Assembly (NCBI RefSeq): GCF_902498915.1 | Contig: NZ_CABVLQ010000001.1 | Source: Escherichia ruysiae | Lineage (GTDB): Bacteria > Pseudomonadota > Gammaproteobacteria > Enterobacterales > Enterobacteriaceae | Direction: 5' to 3' (one strand) | DNA length: 64,000 bases | Part shown: one piece after another, positions 1 to 8,674 of the stretch | Numbering within the stretch: the first letter of the stretch is position 1 | How the letters are laid out: each line of letters begins with the position of its first letter | The notes under the pieces: model-generated | Database searches by the model: none | Seen by the model: only the letters and a program-made list of their open reading frames with translations | What the model was told of the DNA's origin: nothing | Made by a program: the position numbers and the translations under genes

Positions 1-2289
1 ATGGCCGTTAAAGCCTCCGGGCATTTTGTCCCTCCGTCAGCATTTGCTGCAGGCACCGGTAAGGCGTTTACCGGTGCTTATGCATGGAACGCGCCACGCG
101 AGGCTGTCGGGCGCGAAAGACCCCTTACACGTGACGAGATGCGTCAGGTGCAAGGGGTTTTATCCACGATTAACCGCCTGCCTTACTTTTTGCGCTCGCT
201 GTTTACGTCACGCTATGACTACATCCGGCGCAATAAAAGCCCGGTGCACGGGTTTTATTTCCTCACATCCACTTTTCAGCGTCGTTTATGGCCGCGCATT
301 GAGCGTGTGAATCAGCGCCATGAAATGAACACCGACGCGTCGATGCTGTTTCTGGCTGAGCGTGACCACTATGCGCGCCTGCCGGGAATGAATGACAAGG
401 AGCTGAAAAAGTTTGCCGCCCGTATCTCATCGCAGCTTTTCATGATGTATGAGGAACTCAGCGATGCCTGGGTGGATGCGCATGGCGAAAAAGAATCGCT
501 GTTTACGGATGAGGCGCAGGCTCACCTCTATGGTCATGTTGCTGGCGCTGCACGTGCTTTCAATATTTCCCCTCTCTACTGGAAAAAATACCGTAAAGGA
601 CAGATGACCACGAGGCAGGCATATTCTGCCATTGCCCGTCTGTTTAACGATGAGTGGTGGATTAGTCAGCTTAAAGGCCAGCGTATGCGCTGGCATGAGG
701 CGTTACTGATTGCTGTCGGGGAGGTCAATAAAGACCGTTCTCCTTATGCCAGTAAACATGCCATTCGTGATGTGCGTGCACGCCGCCAGGCAAATCTGGA
801 ATTTCTAAAATCGTGTGATCTCGAAAACAGGGAAACAGGCGAGCGCATCGACCTTATCAGTAAGGTGATGGGCAGTATTTCTAATCCTGAAATTCGCCGG
901 ATGGAGCTGATGAACACCATTGCCGGTATTGAGCGTTACGCCGCCGCAGAAGGTGATGTGGGGATGTTTATCACGCTGACCGCGCCGTCAAAGTATCACC
1001 CGACACGTCAGGTTGGAAAAGGCGAAAGTAAAACCGTCCAGCTAAATCACGGCTGGAACGATGAGGCATTTAATCCAAAGGATGCGCAGCGTTATCTCTG
1101 CCGTATCTGGAGCCTGATGCGCACGGCATTCAAGGATAATGATTTACAGGTCTACGGTTTGCGAGTCGTCGAGCCACACCACGACGGAACGCCGCACTGG
1201 CATATGATGCTTTTTTGTAATCCACGCCAGCGTAACCAGATTATCGAAATCATGCGTCGCTACGCGCTCAAAGAGGATGGCGACGAAAGAGGAGCTGCGC
1301 GAAACCGTTTTCAGGCAAAACATCTTAATCGGGGCGGTGCTGCGGGGTATATCGCGAAATACATCTCAAAAAATATCGACGGCTATGCACTGGATGGGCA
1401 GCTCGATAACGATACCGGCAGACCGCTGAAAGATACTGCCGCGGCTGTTACCGCATGGGCGTCAACGTGGCGCATTCCGCAATTTAAAACGGTTGGCCTG
1501 CCGACAATGGGGGCTTACCGTGAACTACGCAAATTGCCTCGCGGCGTCAGCATTGCTGATGAGTTTGACGAGCGCGTCGAGGCTGCACGCGCCGCCGCAG
1601 ACAGTGGTGATTTTGCGCTGTATATCAGCGCGCAGGGTGGGGCAAATGTCCCGCGCGATTGTCAGACTGTCAGGGTCGCCCGTAGTCCGTCGGATGAAGT
1701 TAACGAGTACGAGGAAGAAGTCGAGAGAGTGGTCGGCATTTACGCGCCGCATCTCGGCGCGCGTCATATTCATATCACCAGAACGACGGACTGGCGCATT
1801 GTTCCGAAAGTGCCGGTCGTTGAGCCTTTGACTTTAAAAAGCGGCATCGCCGCGCCTCGGAGTCCTGTCAATAACTGTGGAAAGCTCACCGGTAGTGATG
1901 CTTCGTTACCGGCTCCCACACCTTCTGAGCACGCCGCCGCAGTGCTTAATCTGGTTGATGACGGTGTTATCGAATGGAATGACCAGGAGGTCGTGAGGGC
2001 GCTCAGGGGCGCATTAAAACACGACCTGAGAACACCAAACCGTCAGCAAAGAAGCGGAAGCCCGTTAAAACCGCATGAAATAGCGCCATCGGCCAGACTG
2101 ACCCGGTCGGAACGAATGCAAATTACCCGTATCCGCGTTGACCTTGCTCAGAACGGTATCAGGCCGCAGCGATGGGAGCTTGAGGTGCTGGCGCGTGGCG
2201 CGACCGTAAATTATGACGGGAAAAAATTCACGTATCCGGTCGCTGATGAGTGGCTTGGTTATTCAACAGTATCCGAATGGAATTTATGA
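1..2289 (+). CDS. A: P2 gene A replication initiation endonuclease
   Basis: HUH-type nicking and joining enzyme that starts rolling-circle replication at the phage origin, which in P2 lies inside gene A. The 762 residues equal P2 gpA in length within a residue, and the sequence is nearly that of P2 as I recall it. The HUH metal site is visible as H399-W-H401. The two catalytic tyrosines sit at Y450 and Y454 in the motif YIAKYISKN, as in P2. The ATG is the first base of the window, so its ribosome site and the upstream early genes are not visible. A is the last gene of the rightward early operon and faces the leftward accessory pair. Confidence in identity is high. Confidence 0.97.
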   Translation: MAVKASGHFVPPSAFAAGTGKAFTGAYAWNAPREAVGRERPLTRDEMRQVQGVLSTINRLPYFLRSLFTSRYDYIRRNKSPVHGFYFLTSTFQRRLWPRIERVNQRHEMNTDASMLFLAERDHYARLPGMNDKELKKFAARISSQLFMMYEELSDAWVDAHGEKESLFTDEAQAHLYGHVAGAARAFNISPLYWKKYRKGQMTTRQAYSAIARLFNDEWWISQLKGQRMRWHEALLIAVGEVNKDRSPYASKHAIRDVRARRQANLEFLKSCDLENRETGERIDLISKVMGSISNPEIRRMELMNTIAGIERYAAAEGDVGMFITLTAPSKYHPTRQVGKGESKTVQLNHGWNDEAFNPKDAQRYLCRIWSLMRTAFKDNDLQVYGLRVVEPHHDGTPHWHMMLFCNPRQRNQIIEIMRRYALKEDGDERGAARNRFQAKHLNRGGAAGYIAKYISKNIDGYALDGQLDNDTGRPLKDTAAAVTAWASTWRIPQFKTVGLPTMGAYRELRKLPRGVSIADEFDERVEAARAAADSGDFALYISAQGGANVPRDCQTVRVARSPSDEVNEYEEEVERVVGIYAPHLGARHIHITRTTDWRIVPKVPVVEPLTLKSGIAAPRSPVNNCGKLTGSDASLPAPTPSEHAAAVLNLVDDGVIEWNDQEVVRALRGALKHDLRTPNRQQRSGSPLKPHEIAPSARLTRSERMQITRIRVDLAQNGIRPQRWELEVLARGATVNYDGKKFTYPVADEWLGYSTVSEWNL

Positions 2290-2590
2290 TAACTAAGTTA
2301 ATCTAAATAGATAATTATCTGATTGGTGTTATTTTCAGTGTTGGTAAAAACCTTGGGGTGTGACAGTTTTATGCAAATTGGTGAGTACAGGTCAGGTTGT
2401 TCGATATGTTGATAGCCGAAACTATAGAGCAATGGATAGCAATGAACTCATCATGCGGACGATTACCTGAAATAATAATTCTGGTATATAGACCATATAT
2501 CTAAAAGAATTGAAAGGCGGTTTTAACTAAACTTCTGTTATTTTGTTTTAGGATAAAAACGTGGTGATATTAATCACCACGTTATAAAAG
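2290..2590. other. AT-rich gap between A and the tin/old-locus cassette
   Basis: About 300 bases without a convincing gene; only ORFs of a few codons occur. In P2 this interval holds orf91, which I do not find here. The base composition falls sharply after the A stop codon, marking the edge of the acquired cassette. The only clear element is the leftward terminator hairpin near its right end. Confidence 0.6.
2553..2583 (-). terminator. Rho-independent terminator of the leftward accessory operon
   Basis: A perfect 11-bp stem (AACGTGGTGAT at 2558-2568 with ATCACCACGTT at 2573-2583) has a 4-base loop. On the minus strand the stem runs into TTTTTAT. It lies 8 bases beyond the stop codon of the 333-residue gene, so it closes that operon and also separates it from gene A. 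Confidence 0.85.
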
Positions 2591-3592
2591 TTACAGTTTT
2601 ACTGCATAATGTATGACGGAAAATTGTTCACCATTAGCCAGGCCGTGGTGTAGCATTTTTTTTACATTCCCAAAGTTCGTGTTAATCTTTTCTGTGTTAA
2701 CAAATGTTGTGTTTTCGACTTCAGGGTTTAATGTGGTGTAGTCTATACTTTTTACAAATTCAACGTAGTTATCCCACCAGGTATCGAATTTTTTTCCATC
2801 GTAATAAGTAATGAGGAATAATCTCTTTACGTCCAGAGGGTTGTAATTGACAAGCATTTTTTTGTAATGAATGGTGATATACTCCTTGTTTATCTGACTA
2901 AGCTTCATTGCTTCTAGTATTGCAAACATGTTTGAGTTGTGCTCAACAATAATATCAAGTTCTCCGGCGCTCTTTCCACTTGTAGATATGCCTTCACGAG
3001 TTTGGTCTTTTATCTCGTATTCCTTCGCAAGCAAGTATTCACGGAGTAAGTCATTTAAGTCATCCTCTGTGTTCCCTTTTCGATGAAGCCGAACCAATCT
3101 CTCTAGAGACCAGGCAATATCATAATCAAGTTTTGTAAAAGACATATGTTTACCTATAATGCTTGCTGATGATTGAGGGGTTAGATGACTTATTCCCAGT
3201 AAGTGAATTCTTTGTCTGGATAAAACAGGTAAAGCCGCGCTGTACAAATTGTTATCAGCAGTTAATATTGTTTTGTCGTTTGTGGTTATAGCACATGAAA
3301 TAGCTGAAACTACATAATCATGTATTGAAGATGATATATTGGGAGAAGAAAGTAATAGTTTACCTTGGCAACTGTCTGATTTTATGGCTTTCTCCCAAGT
3401 TTGGTAGAGCAAAAAAGCTGATTTGTCGTTATTAAGACTTAATAAATATTGTTGTTCAATTATTCCTGCCTCATCTAAAACGATCTGGTTCTTCGGATTC
3501 ATTAAAACACCCATAAAAATCGAAATAAAAGTGTCCATATTTTTGATGTGAAGCCCCATGAATTCAGGGCTTATACAATGAGTGTAAAACAT
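2591..3592 (-). CDS. Putative two-domain nuclease (PIN-like plus PD-(D/E)XK-like), accessory to ATPase
   Basis: I do not recognise this 333-residue protein as a named family. By eye the N-terminal third has the spacing of a PIN-like fold: an acidic residue after a beta strand (IVLDEAG, D40), then D92 in IHDYVVSA, then D113 in ILTADNNLY. The C-terminal half has a PD-(D/E)XK-like core: E185, GELDIIVE with D213, and AILEAMKL with E227 and K230, where the lysine is displaced relative to the classical E-x-K. No signal peptide or membrane helix is seen. Its ATG follows the ATPase stop with no gap (TAAATG), so translation is probably coupled. The AT-rich codon use differs from the flanking P2 genes. 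Position in the P2 tin/old locus suggests an anti-phage effector; both nuclease assignments are inference. Confidence 0.6.
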   Translation of the reverse strand: MFYTHCISPEFMGLHIKNMDTFISIFMGVLMNPKNQIVLDEAGIIEQQYLLSLNNDKSAFLLYQTWEKAIKSDSCQGKLLLSSPNISSSIHDYVVSAISCAITTNDKTILTADNNLYSAALPVLSRQRIHLLGISHLTPQSSASIIGKHMSFTKLDYDIAWSLERLVRLHRKGNTEDDLNDLLREYLLAKEYEIKDQTREGISTSGKSAGELDIIVEHNSNMFAILEAMKLSQINKEYITIHYKKMLVNYNPLDVKRLFLITYYDGKKFDTWWDNYVEFVKSIDYTTLNPEVENTTFVNTEKINTNFGNVKKMLHHGLANGEQFSVIHYAVKL

Positions 3593-5293
3593 TTATAACA
3601 GACCTTTATTTTTAAGATGTTTTTTAACTTTAAAATTCTGGATTTGAAGTGTGTCTTGAATTTCAATGTCTAAAAAATCCGCAGGCCAAGTTATATCTCC
3701 ATCCTCGGTAATAGGAATCACTTTTAAACTAGTGACATTATCTTCAGATTTTCTTTCAAGATTGCAAAGCATTACATCATTTGGTGTAAGGCTCGATTTA
3801 GTATCAACAATACGCAATCTGATTCTTCTGATTAGAGCGTCACTGTGAGTTTCAATAATAAATCTTTTTTTCTCTTTTAATGCAATGTGAATTAAAGCGT
3901 CAGTGAGCCATGCTTGCATTTTGGGGTGTAAGTGAATTTCTGGTTGTTCTATAATAGTGATGGAATTTTTAGGGGACAAATAAGCTTGAACCAAAATAGG
4001 TAAAACCTGAGATATGCCAAAACCTACATCTGTTAACTCTAGAGAGATGGAATCTTGGGTGATGTTGATCTTATGAATGATGTCATTAACCATGACGACA
4101 TCTACTTCAAGATTGAACTTTGCCAGTAAAATATTAATTTTATTTTTTATTTCTGGATTTTTCTTTAACACCTCAGCCAGTTCATTACCTTCCAGAACAT
4201 TAAGAAAAGTATGCTGTATAGACTTGTCTAAAAGATAGTAGCGTTGAGGGAATGCCCTTAATGGGCTGACATGATTTATTTTTACACCATTAAACTCAGA
4301 GATAAATGCTTTTGTTAGCTTCTCAAGATAGTTGCAGAATAAACTAGCGAATGGGTCAAGGGACACAATGTGTTTGTCAATGAAATTAACGTTTTGAATT
4401 TCATCTATAAGGGATAGTGAATTGAAATTGATTAGCTTCGATATCTCTTCTCGGGATTTGCTTAAGTGAGTTCTTTTAATAACGTCAGAGCGTAAAAAGA
4501 ATTTCCCTTTAGATATACCCAAGCTGGTGATGCATTCGCCTAAGTGATTATGAAAAGCGCACCCGGTTATTTTTAGTTGGTTTGATTTTTTATCAAAGCA
4601 AAAATCATAATCAATTCGTTTGGGGGATATTTTTTTTGCACTAAGAGATGCTAATGACATTAAGCTGCTTTGAATGTTTTCGAAAGAAACAATATTAACA
4701 AACTCTGCTAGTCGATCGAGATGTGGACGGGATTTTTTTGCAACATCCTCAGGTAGTTGTCTGTATTTTGATAATAATTCGCAAACACCATCAGAAATGG
4801 CTTTAAGTTGTGCAGAGTTGTAAGTGTCTCTAAACATATAGTTTGATTCGATTTTATCAATAGTTTTTAATGTGTCATTAAAACTATTGTTCATCAAATC
4901 ACTGCTGGGTGTTGTTGATGCCGCACTTTTTAATACTTGTCCCAAATATCTGGCAAGTGAAAAATAGAAGTCAATAAAATCGCGCTTGCTTTTGTGAATG
5001 TCGTATCGCAAGGATTGTTGGTTTGATATTTCAAATGAAAAACTTAAGGTGTTTTTGGGGTTTTTTTCTCTGATGATATTCAGAGATTCCCCCATGCCAA
5101 CCTTATTTCCATTTAATCTTAGTGCTGATTCGGAAATATTTATTGTTTCTGCTGTTTGTGAAAACATCAAAAGTGAATTGATAAGTGCGCTTTTTCCACA
5201 GCTATTTGCTCCTAATAACACCGTTATAGGCTTAATGTCGAACGAGAAATCCTTAAATGCTTTGTAATTTTTTCCTGAGAATTTTGTTAACAT
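3593..5293 (-). CDS. OLD/RecF-like ABC-type ATPase with DUF3696-like C-terminus
   Basis: Predicted cytoplasmic SMC/RecF/OLD-type ATPase of 566 residues. Walker A is GANSCGKS at 28-35, a signature-like TDVGFGISQ lies at 421-429, Walker B EQPEIHLHP at 449-457, and the switch ETHSD at 481-485. The end contains WPADFLD, resembling the WP-x-F-F ending of DUF3696 ATPases. No TOPRIM or HNH domain is visible, so nuclease activity, if any, must come from the partner gene. I chose the ATG at 5293 because AAGGA lies 7 bases upstream and family members begin close to the GKNYKAFKDF strand; a TTG at 5353 would add 20 residues but has no good ribosome site. A TATACT hexamer at 5320-5325 may be the -10 box. 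It sits where P2 carries old; function is inferred as phage defence. Confidence 0.8.
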   Translation of the reverse strand: MLTKFSGKNYKAFKDFSFDIKPITVLLGANSCGKSALINSLLMFSQTAETINISESALRLNGNKVGMGESLNIIREKNPKNTLSFSFEISNQQSLRYDIHKSKRDFIDFYFSLARYLGQVLKSAASTTPSSDLMNNSFNDTLKTIDKIESNYMFRDTYNSAQLKAISDGVCELLSKYRQLPEDVAKKSRPHLDRLAEFVNIVSFENIQSSLMSLASLSAKKISPKRIDYDFCFDKKSNQLKITGCAFHNHLGECITSLGISKGKFFLRSDVIKRTHLSKSREEISKLINFNSLSLIDEIQNVNFIDKHIVSLDPFASLFCNYLEKLTKAFISEFNGVKINHVSPLRAFPQRYYLLDKSIQHTFLNVLEGNELAEVLKKNPEIKNKINILLAKFNLEVDVVMVNDIIHKINITQDSISLELTDVGFGISQVLPILVQAYLSPKNSITIIEQPEIHLHPKMQAWLTDALIHIALKEKKRFIIETHSDALIRRIRLRIVDTKSSLTPNDVMLCNLERKSEDNVTSLKVIPITEDGDITWPADFLDIEIQDTLQIQNFKVKKHLKNKGLL

Positions 5294-5403
5294 GTTTAAG
5301 TCCTTGTATAAAAAGCCCAAGTATATAATGTGTTTTGACAGTATGGAATGCAAGCTTGCTCTAAAAAATCATGGGATTGTCAAGGGGGGCATGACGGTGC
5401 ATG

Positions 5404-5482
5404 AAAATGCATACGTTATGTCCGATAAATTTTGTGCGTATACTATTGCCATCAAAATGCATGGAACCAGAATGCATTTGCA
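5404..5482. repeat. Iterated ATGCAT palindromes beside cos
   Basis: Three ATGCAT palindromes occur at 5407-5412, 5457-5462 and 5472-5477; the first two share AAAATGCAT, and a fourth degenerate copy (TTTGCAT) follows at once. They lie within 105 bases of the cos nick region, so they could be terminase- or host-protein-binding sites for packaging, or operator sites for the leftward accessory operon. Function is unknown. Confidence 0.4.
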
Positions 5483-5507
5483 TTAAAACCGCCCCACGAA
5501 GCGGGCG

Positions 5508-5526
5508 GGCGAGGCGGGGAAAGCAC
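5508..5526. other. cos: cos site, 19-base cohesive end of P2 type
   Basis: The 19 bases beginning GGCGAGGCGGGG and ending AAGCAC match the P2 cohesive end as I recall it. The following sequence also reads as the left end of the P2 genome. The site lies between the accessory cassette (old side) and gene Q, exactly as on the P2 map. It would be cut by the P/M terminase to give 19-nucleotide overhangs. Confidence 0.9.
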
Positions 5527-5667
5527 TGCGCGCTGACGGTGGTGCTGATTGTATTTTTTTAGCGTCTCAGCGCGTCGTGACGGCGCTTAGTCTGCCCGTT
5601 GAGGCGTTGTGTGTCTGCGGGGTGTTTTGTGCGGTGGTGAGCGTGTGAGGGCGTGATGACGGGATGT

Positions 5668-5689
5668 AAAAAAGCCGCCCGCAGGCGGC
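5668..5689 (-). terminator. Terminator of the leftward P-Q operon
   Basis: The stem GCCGCC (5674-5679) pairs with GGCGGC (5684-5689) around the loop CGCA. On the minus strand it is followed by six T residues (5668-5673). It lies 5 bases after the Q stop codon and before cos. Confidence 0.85.
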
Positions 5690-5694
5690 GATGT

Positions 5695-6729
5695 TCAGCC
5701 GTTGTCAGTGTCCAGTGAGTAGTTTTTAAAGCGGATGACCTCCTGACCGAGCCAGCCGTTTATCTCGCGGATCCTGTCCTGTAGCGGGATAAGCTCATTG
5801 CGGACAAAGACCTTTGCCACTTTCTCAATATCACCCAGCGACCCGACGTTCTCCGGCTTGCCGCCCATCAACTGAAAGGGGATGCGGTGCGCGTCCAGCA
5901 GGTCTGCGGCGCTGGCTTTTTTGATATTAAAAAAATCGTCCTTCGTCGCCACTTCACTGAGGGGGATAATTTTAATGCCGTCGGCTTTCCCCTGCGGGGC
6001 ATAGAGAAACAGATTTTTAAAGTTATTGCGGCCTTTCGACTTAACCATGTTTTCGCGAAGCATTTCGATATCGTTGCGATCCTGCACGGCATCGGTGACG
6101 TACATGATGTATCCGGCATGTGCGCCATTTTCGTAATACTTGCGGCGGAACAGCGTGGCCGACTCATTCAGCCAGGCAGAGTTAAGGGCGCTGAGATATT
6201 CCGGCAGGCCGTACAGCTCCTGATTAATATCCGGCTCCAGCAGGTGAAACACGGAGCCGGGCGCGAAGGCTGTCGGCTCGTTGAAGGACGGCACCCACCA
6301 GTAAACATCCTCTTCCACGCCACGGCGGGTATATTTTGCCGGTGAGGTTTCCAGTCTGATGACCTTACCGGTGGTGCTGTAACGCTTTTCCAGAAACGCA
6401 TTACCGAACACCAGAAAATCCAGCACAAAGCGGCTGAAATCCTGCTGGGAAAGCCACGGATGCGGGATAAATGTCGAGGCCAGAATATTGCGTTTGACGT
6501 AAATCGGCGAGCTGTGATGCACGGCAGCACGCAGGCTTTTCGCCAGACCGGTAAAGCTGACCGGCGGCTCATACCATCTGCCGTTACTGATGCACTCGAC
6601 GTAATCCAGAATGTCACGGCGGTCGAGTACCGGCACCGGCTCACCAAAGGTGAATGCCTCCATTTTCGGGGCGCTGGCGGTCATTTTTTTTGCCGCAGGT
6701 TGCGGTGTTTTCCCTTTTTTCTTGCTCAT
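5695..6729 (-). CDS. Q: Portal protein gpQ
   Basis: Portal (connector) subunit at the unique capsid vertex; it binds terminase and is the DNA entry channel. The 344 residues equal P2 gpQ in length, and the sequence is close to P2, starting MSKKKGKTPQPAAKK and ending DTDNG. It is the second gene of the leftward P-Q operon and its ATG overlaps the last base of the P stop codon. No odd features seen. The high GC codon use matches the other virion genes and contrasts with the AT-rich cassette across cos. Confidence 0.96.
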   Translation of the reverse strand: MSKKKGKTPQPAAKKMTASAPKMEAFTFGEPVPVLDRRDILDYVECISNGRWYEPPVSFTGLAKSLRAAVHHSSPIYVKRNILASTFIPHPWLSQQDFSRFVLDFLVFGNAFLEKRYSTTGKVIRLETSPAKYTRRGVEEDVYWWVPSFNEPTAFAPGSVFHLLEPDINQELYGLPEYLSALNSAWLNESATLFRRKYYENGAHAGYIMYVTDAVQDRNDIEMLRENMVKSKGRNNFKNLFLYAPQGKADGIKIIPLSEVATKDDFFNIKKASAADLLDAHRIPFQLMGGKPENVGSLGDIEKVAKVFVRNELIPLQDRIREINGWLGQEVIRFKNYSLDTDNG

Positions 6730-8501
6730 CAGTAAAACTCCAGAATGGTGGATGTCAGCGGGGTGCTGATACCGGCGGTGAGTGGCTCATTTAACAGGGC
6801 GTGCATGGTCGCCCAGGCGAGGTCGGCGTGGCTGGCTTCCTCGCTGCGGCTGGCCTCATAGGTGGCGCTGCGTCCGCTGCTGGTCATGGTCTTGCGGATA
6901 GCCATAAACGAGCTGGTGATGTCGGTGGCGCTGACGTCATATTCCAGACAGCCACGGCGGATGACGTCTTTTGCCTTGAGCACCATTGCGGTTTTCATTT
7001 CCGGCGTGTAGCGGATGTCGCGCGCGGCGGGATAGAACGAGCGCACGAGCTGGAACACGCCGACACCGAGGCCGGTGGCATCAATACCGATGTATTCGAC
7101 GTTGTATTTTTCGGTGAGTTTGCGGATGGATTCAGCCTGGGTGGCAAAGTCCATGCCTTTCCACTGGTGACGCTCAAGTATTCTGAATTTGCCACCGGCC
7201 ACCACCGGCGGTGCCAGCACCACGCATCCGGCGCTGTCGCCACGGTGTGACGGGTCGTAACCAATCCATACCGGGCGGGAGCCGAACGGATTGGCGGCAA
7301 ACGGCGCATAGTCTTCCCATTCTTCCAGCGTGTCGACCATACAGCGTTGCAGCTCCTCGAACGGGAACACCGACGCCTTGTCGTCAACAAATTCACACAT
7401 GAACAGGTTTTTAAAATCGTCGGCGCTGTTTTCGCGTTTGAGCTGCTCAATGTCGAACAGCGTGCAGCCGCCTTTCAGGGCGTCCTCAATGGTGACAATC
7501 TGCCGCCACTGGCCGTCCGCACAGAGAAGCCCACCGGCAAGGGCGTTATGACTGACGTCGATTTCCACGCGTTCGGCGGCGCTGGCGCGTCCCCGGTTGA
7601 ACAGTTCACCCGACCAGAACGGGTAGGCGTCGTGCGCCAGCGTGGACGGGGTGGAGAAATAGGTCGATCGCAGGTGACTCTGTGAGGCCATACCTGATGC
7701 CACCTTACGCAGCACCTGAAAATTCGGGATCCAGAAAATCTCGTCGACGTACAGGTCGCCGTTATGGCTCTGCGCGGTGTTGGAGTTGGTGCCGAGAAAA
7801 ATCAGTTTTGCGCCGTTATTGCCCAGGACAATCGGGTCACCGGTCAGGTCAACATCAACCAGACGGGCAAAGGCGATGATGTATTCACGGAACACATACG
7901 CCTGCGTTTTACTGGCCGACAGAAAAATCTGGTTATGACCGGTTTTCAGGGCGCGCAGCAGCGCCTCGCGGGAAAAATAAAACGTCGCGCCAATCTGGCG
8001 GGATTTCAGGATATCGCGGATGCGGTGCTCAAGCCCGGCGCGATACCAGTGCAACTGATAATCGAAAGACTGCTCAAAGAAAATCTGCTCCAGCTTTTCG
8101 ATGGCCTCGTCACTGAAAAAATTCTTTTTCGGTTTGCGCCGCCCGCCTTTGTTGCGGTTAGCGACGTTCGGATTAAGGTCTGCCTCGTTGCCGGTCTGAC
8201 TGTAGCGGTTGACCCGTGCCAGTCGTTCAATCTGGCGTCCCAGCAGGTCAATTTCCTTGAAGTCACCGCCGGTTTTCTGCGGTTTGATGATGAGCTGGGT
8301 CAGCCGCGCTTCCAGACTCATTTCGACACGGCTGATGGGGGCAACGCTGTCCCAGCCGTCGCGCTGTTTCCAGCTCTGCACCGTCGGGCGTTTCATCTGC
8401 AACATGGCGGCAATCTGCGGCACGGAAAATCCCTGCCAGTACAGCAGCGCCGCCTGACGACGCGGGTCGTGTAAAAGAGTGGTGTCTGTGGTGATGGTCA
8501 T
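6729..8501 (-). CDS. P: Terminase large (ATPase) subunit gpP
   Basis: ATPase subunit of the terminase that, with gpM, cuts cos and packages DNA into proheads through the gpQ portal. The 590 residues from the ATG at 8501 equal P2 gpP; an in-frame TTG ten codons upstream is less likely because AGG precedes the ATG and the P2 protein starts MTITTDTT. A helix-turn-helix-like N-terminus (QGFSVPQIAAMLQMKRPTV, about 25-45) fits DNA recognition. Later come a degenerate Walker A region (KSRQIGATF), Walker B-like DLYVDEIFW, and the nuclease-type acidic motif IGYDPSH. It is transcribed leftward from the promoter gap shared with O. Confidence 0.96.
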   Translation of the reverse strand: MTITTDTTLLHDPRRQAALLYWQGFSVPQIAAMLQMKRPTVQSWKQRDGWDSVAPISRVEMSLEARLTQLIIKPQKTGGDFKEIDLLGRQIERLARVNRYSQTGNEADLNPNVANRNKGGRRKPKKNFFSDEAIEKLEQIFFEQSFDYQLHWYRAGLEHRIRDILKSRQIGATFYFSREALLRALKTGHNQIFLSASKTQAYVFREYIIAFARLVDVDLTGDPIVLGNNGAKLIFLGTNSNTAQSHNGDLYVDEIFWIPNFQVLRKVASGMASQSHLRSTYFSTPSTLAHDAYPFWSGELFNRGRASAAERVEIDVSHNALAGGLLCADGQWRQIVTIEDALKGGCTLFDIEQLKRENSADDFKNLFMCEFVDDKASVFPFEELQRCMVDTLEEWEDYAPFAANPFGSRPVWIGYDPSHRGDSAGCVVLAPPVVAGGKFRILERHQWKGMDFATQAESIRKLTEKYNVEYIGIDATGLGVGVFQLVRSFYPAARDIRYTPEMKTAMVLKAKDVIRRGCLEYDVSATDITSSFMAIRKTMTSSGRSATYEASRSEEASHADLAWATMHALLNEPLTAGISTPLTSTILEFY

Positions 8502-8674
8502 GAATACCTCGCCGTGATGAATACACGGCAAGGCTACTGAGTCGCGCCCCGCGATTCGCTAAGGTGCTGTTGTGTCAGTGATAAGCCATCCGGGACTGAT
8601 GGCGGAGGATGCGCATCGTCGGGAAACTGATGCCGACATGTGACTCCTCTAATCACTATTCAGGACTCCTGACA
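8502..8674. promoter_or_regulatory. Divergent late promoter region for P-Q and for O-S
   Basis: In P2 this gap holds the two divergent, activator (Ogr) dependent late promoters. I see no good sigma-70 -35 boxes, as expected for such promoters. The segment GTGCTGTTG...AGCCATCCGGGAC (second part at 8584-8596) recurs in the gap before FI (22029-22041). I cannot place the exact Ogr site or transcription starts by eye. Confidence 0.6.

Larger units (their letters stand above)
5294..5694. other. cos-proximal intergenic region
   Basis: No protein gene is supported here. From left to right it holds the leader of the leftward ATPase gene, an iterated ATGCAT segment, the cos cleavage region, about 140 bases of G-rich sequence characteristic of the P2 left end, and the terminator of the leftward Q-P operon. 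A 64-codon rightward ORF at 5292-5486 is rejected as coincidental. Confidence 0.7.

Noticed and set aside
5292..5486. 64-codon rightward ORF before cos
   Set aside because: Overlaps the ATPase leader antisense and the ATGCAT repeats; no ribosome site or similarity.
7764..8474. 236-codon rightward ORF opposite gene P
   Set aside because: Antisense shadow of the strongly conserved terminase gene; composition follows the wobble pattern of P and no motif is seen.
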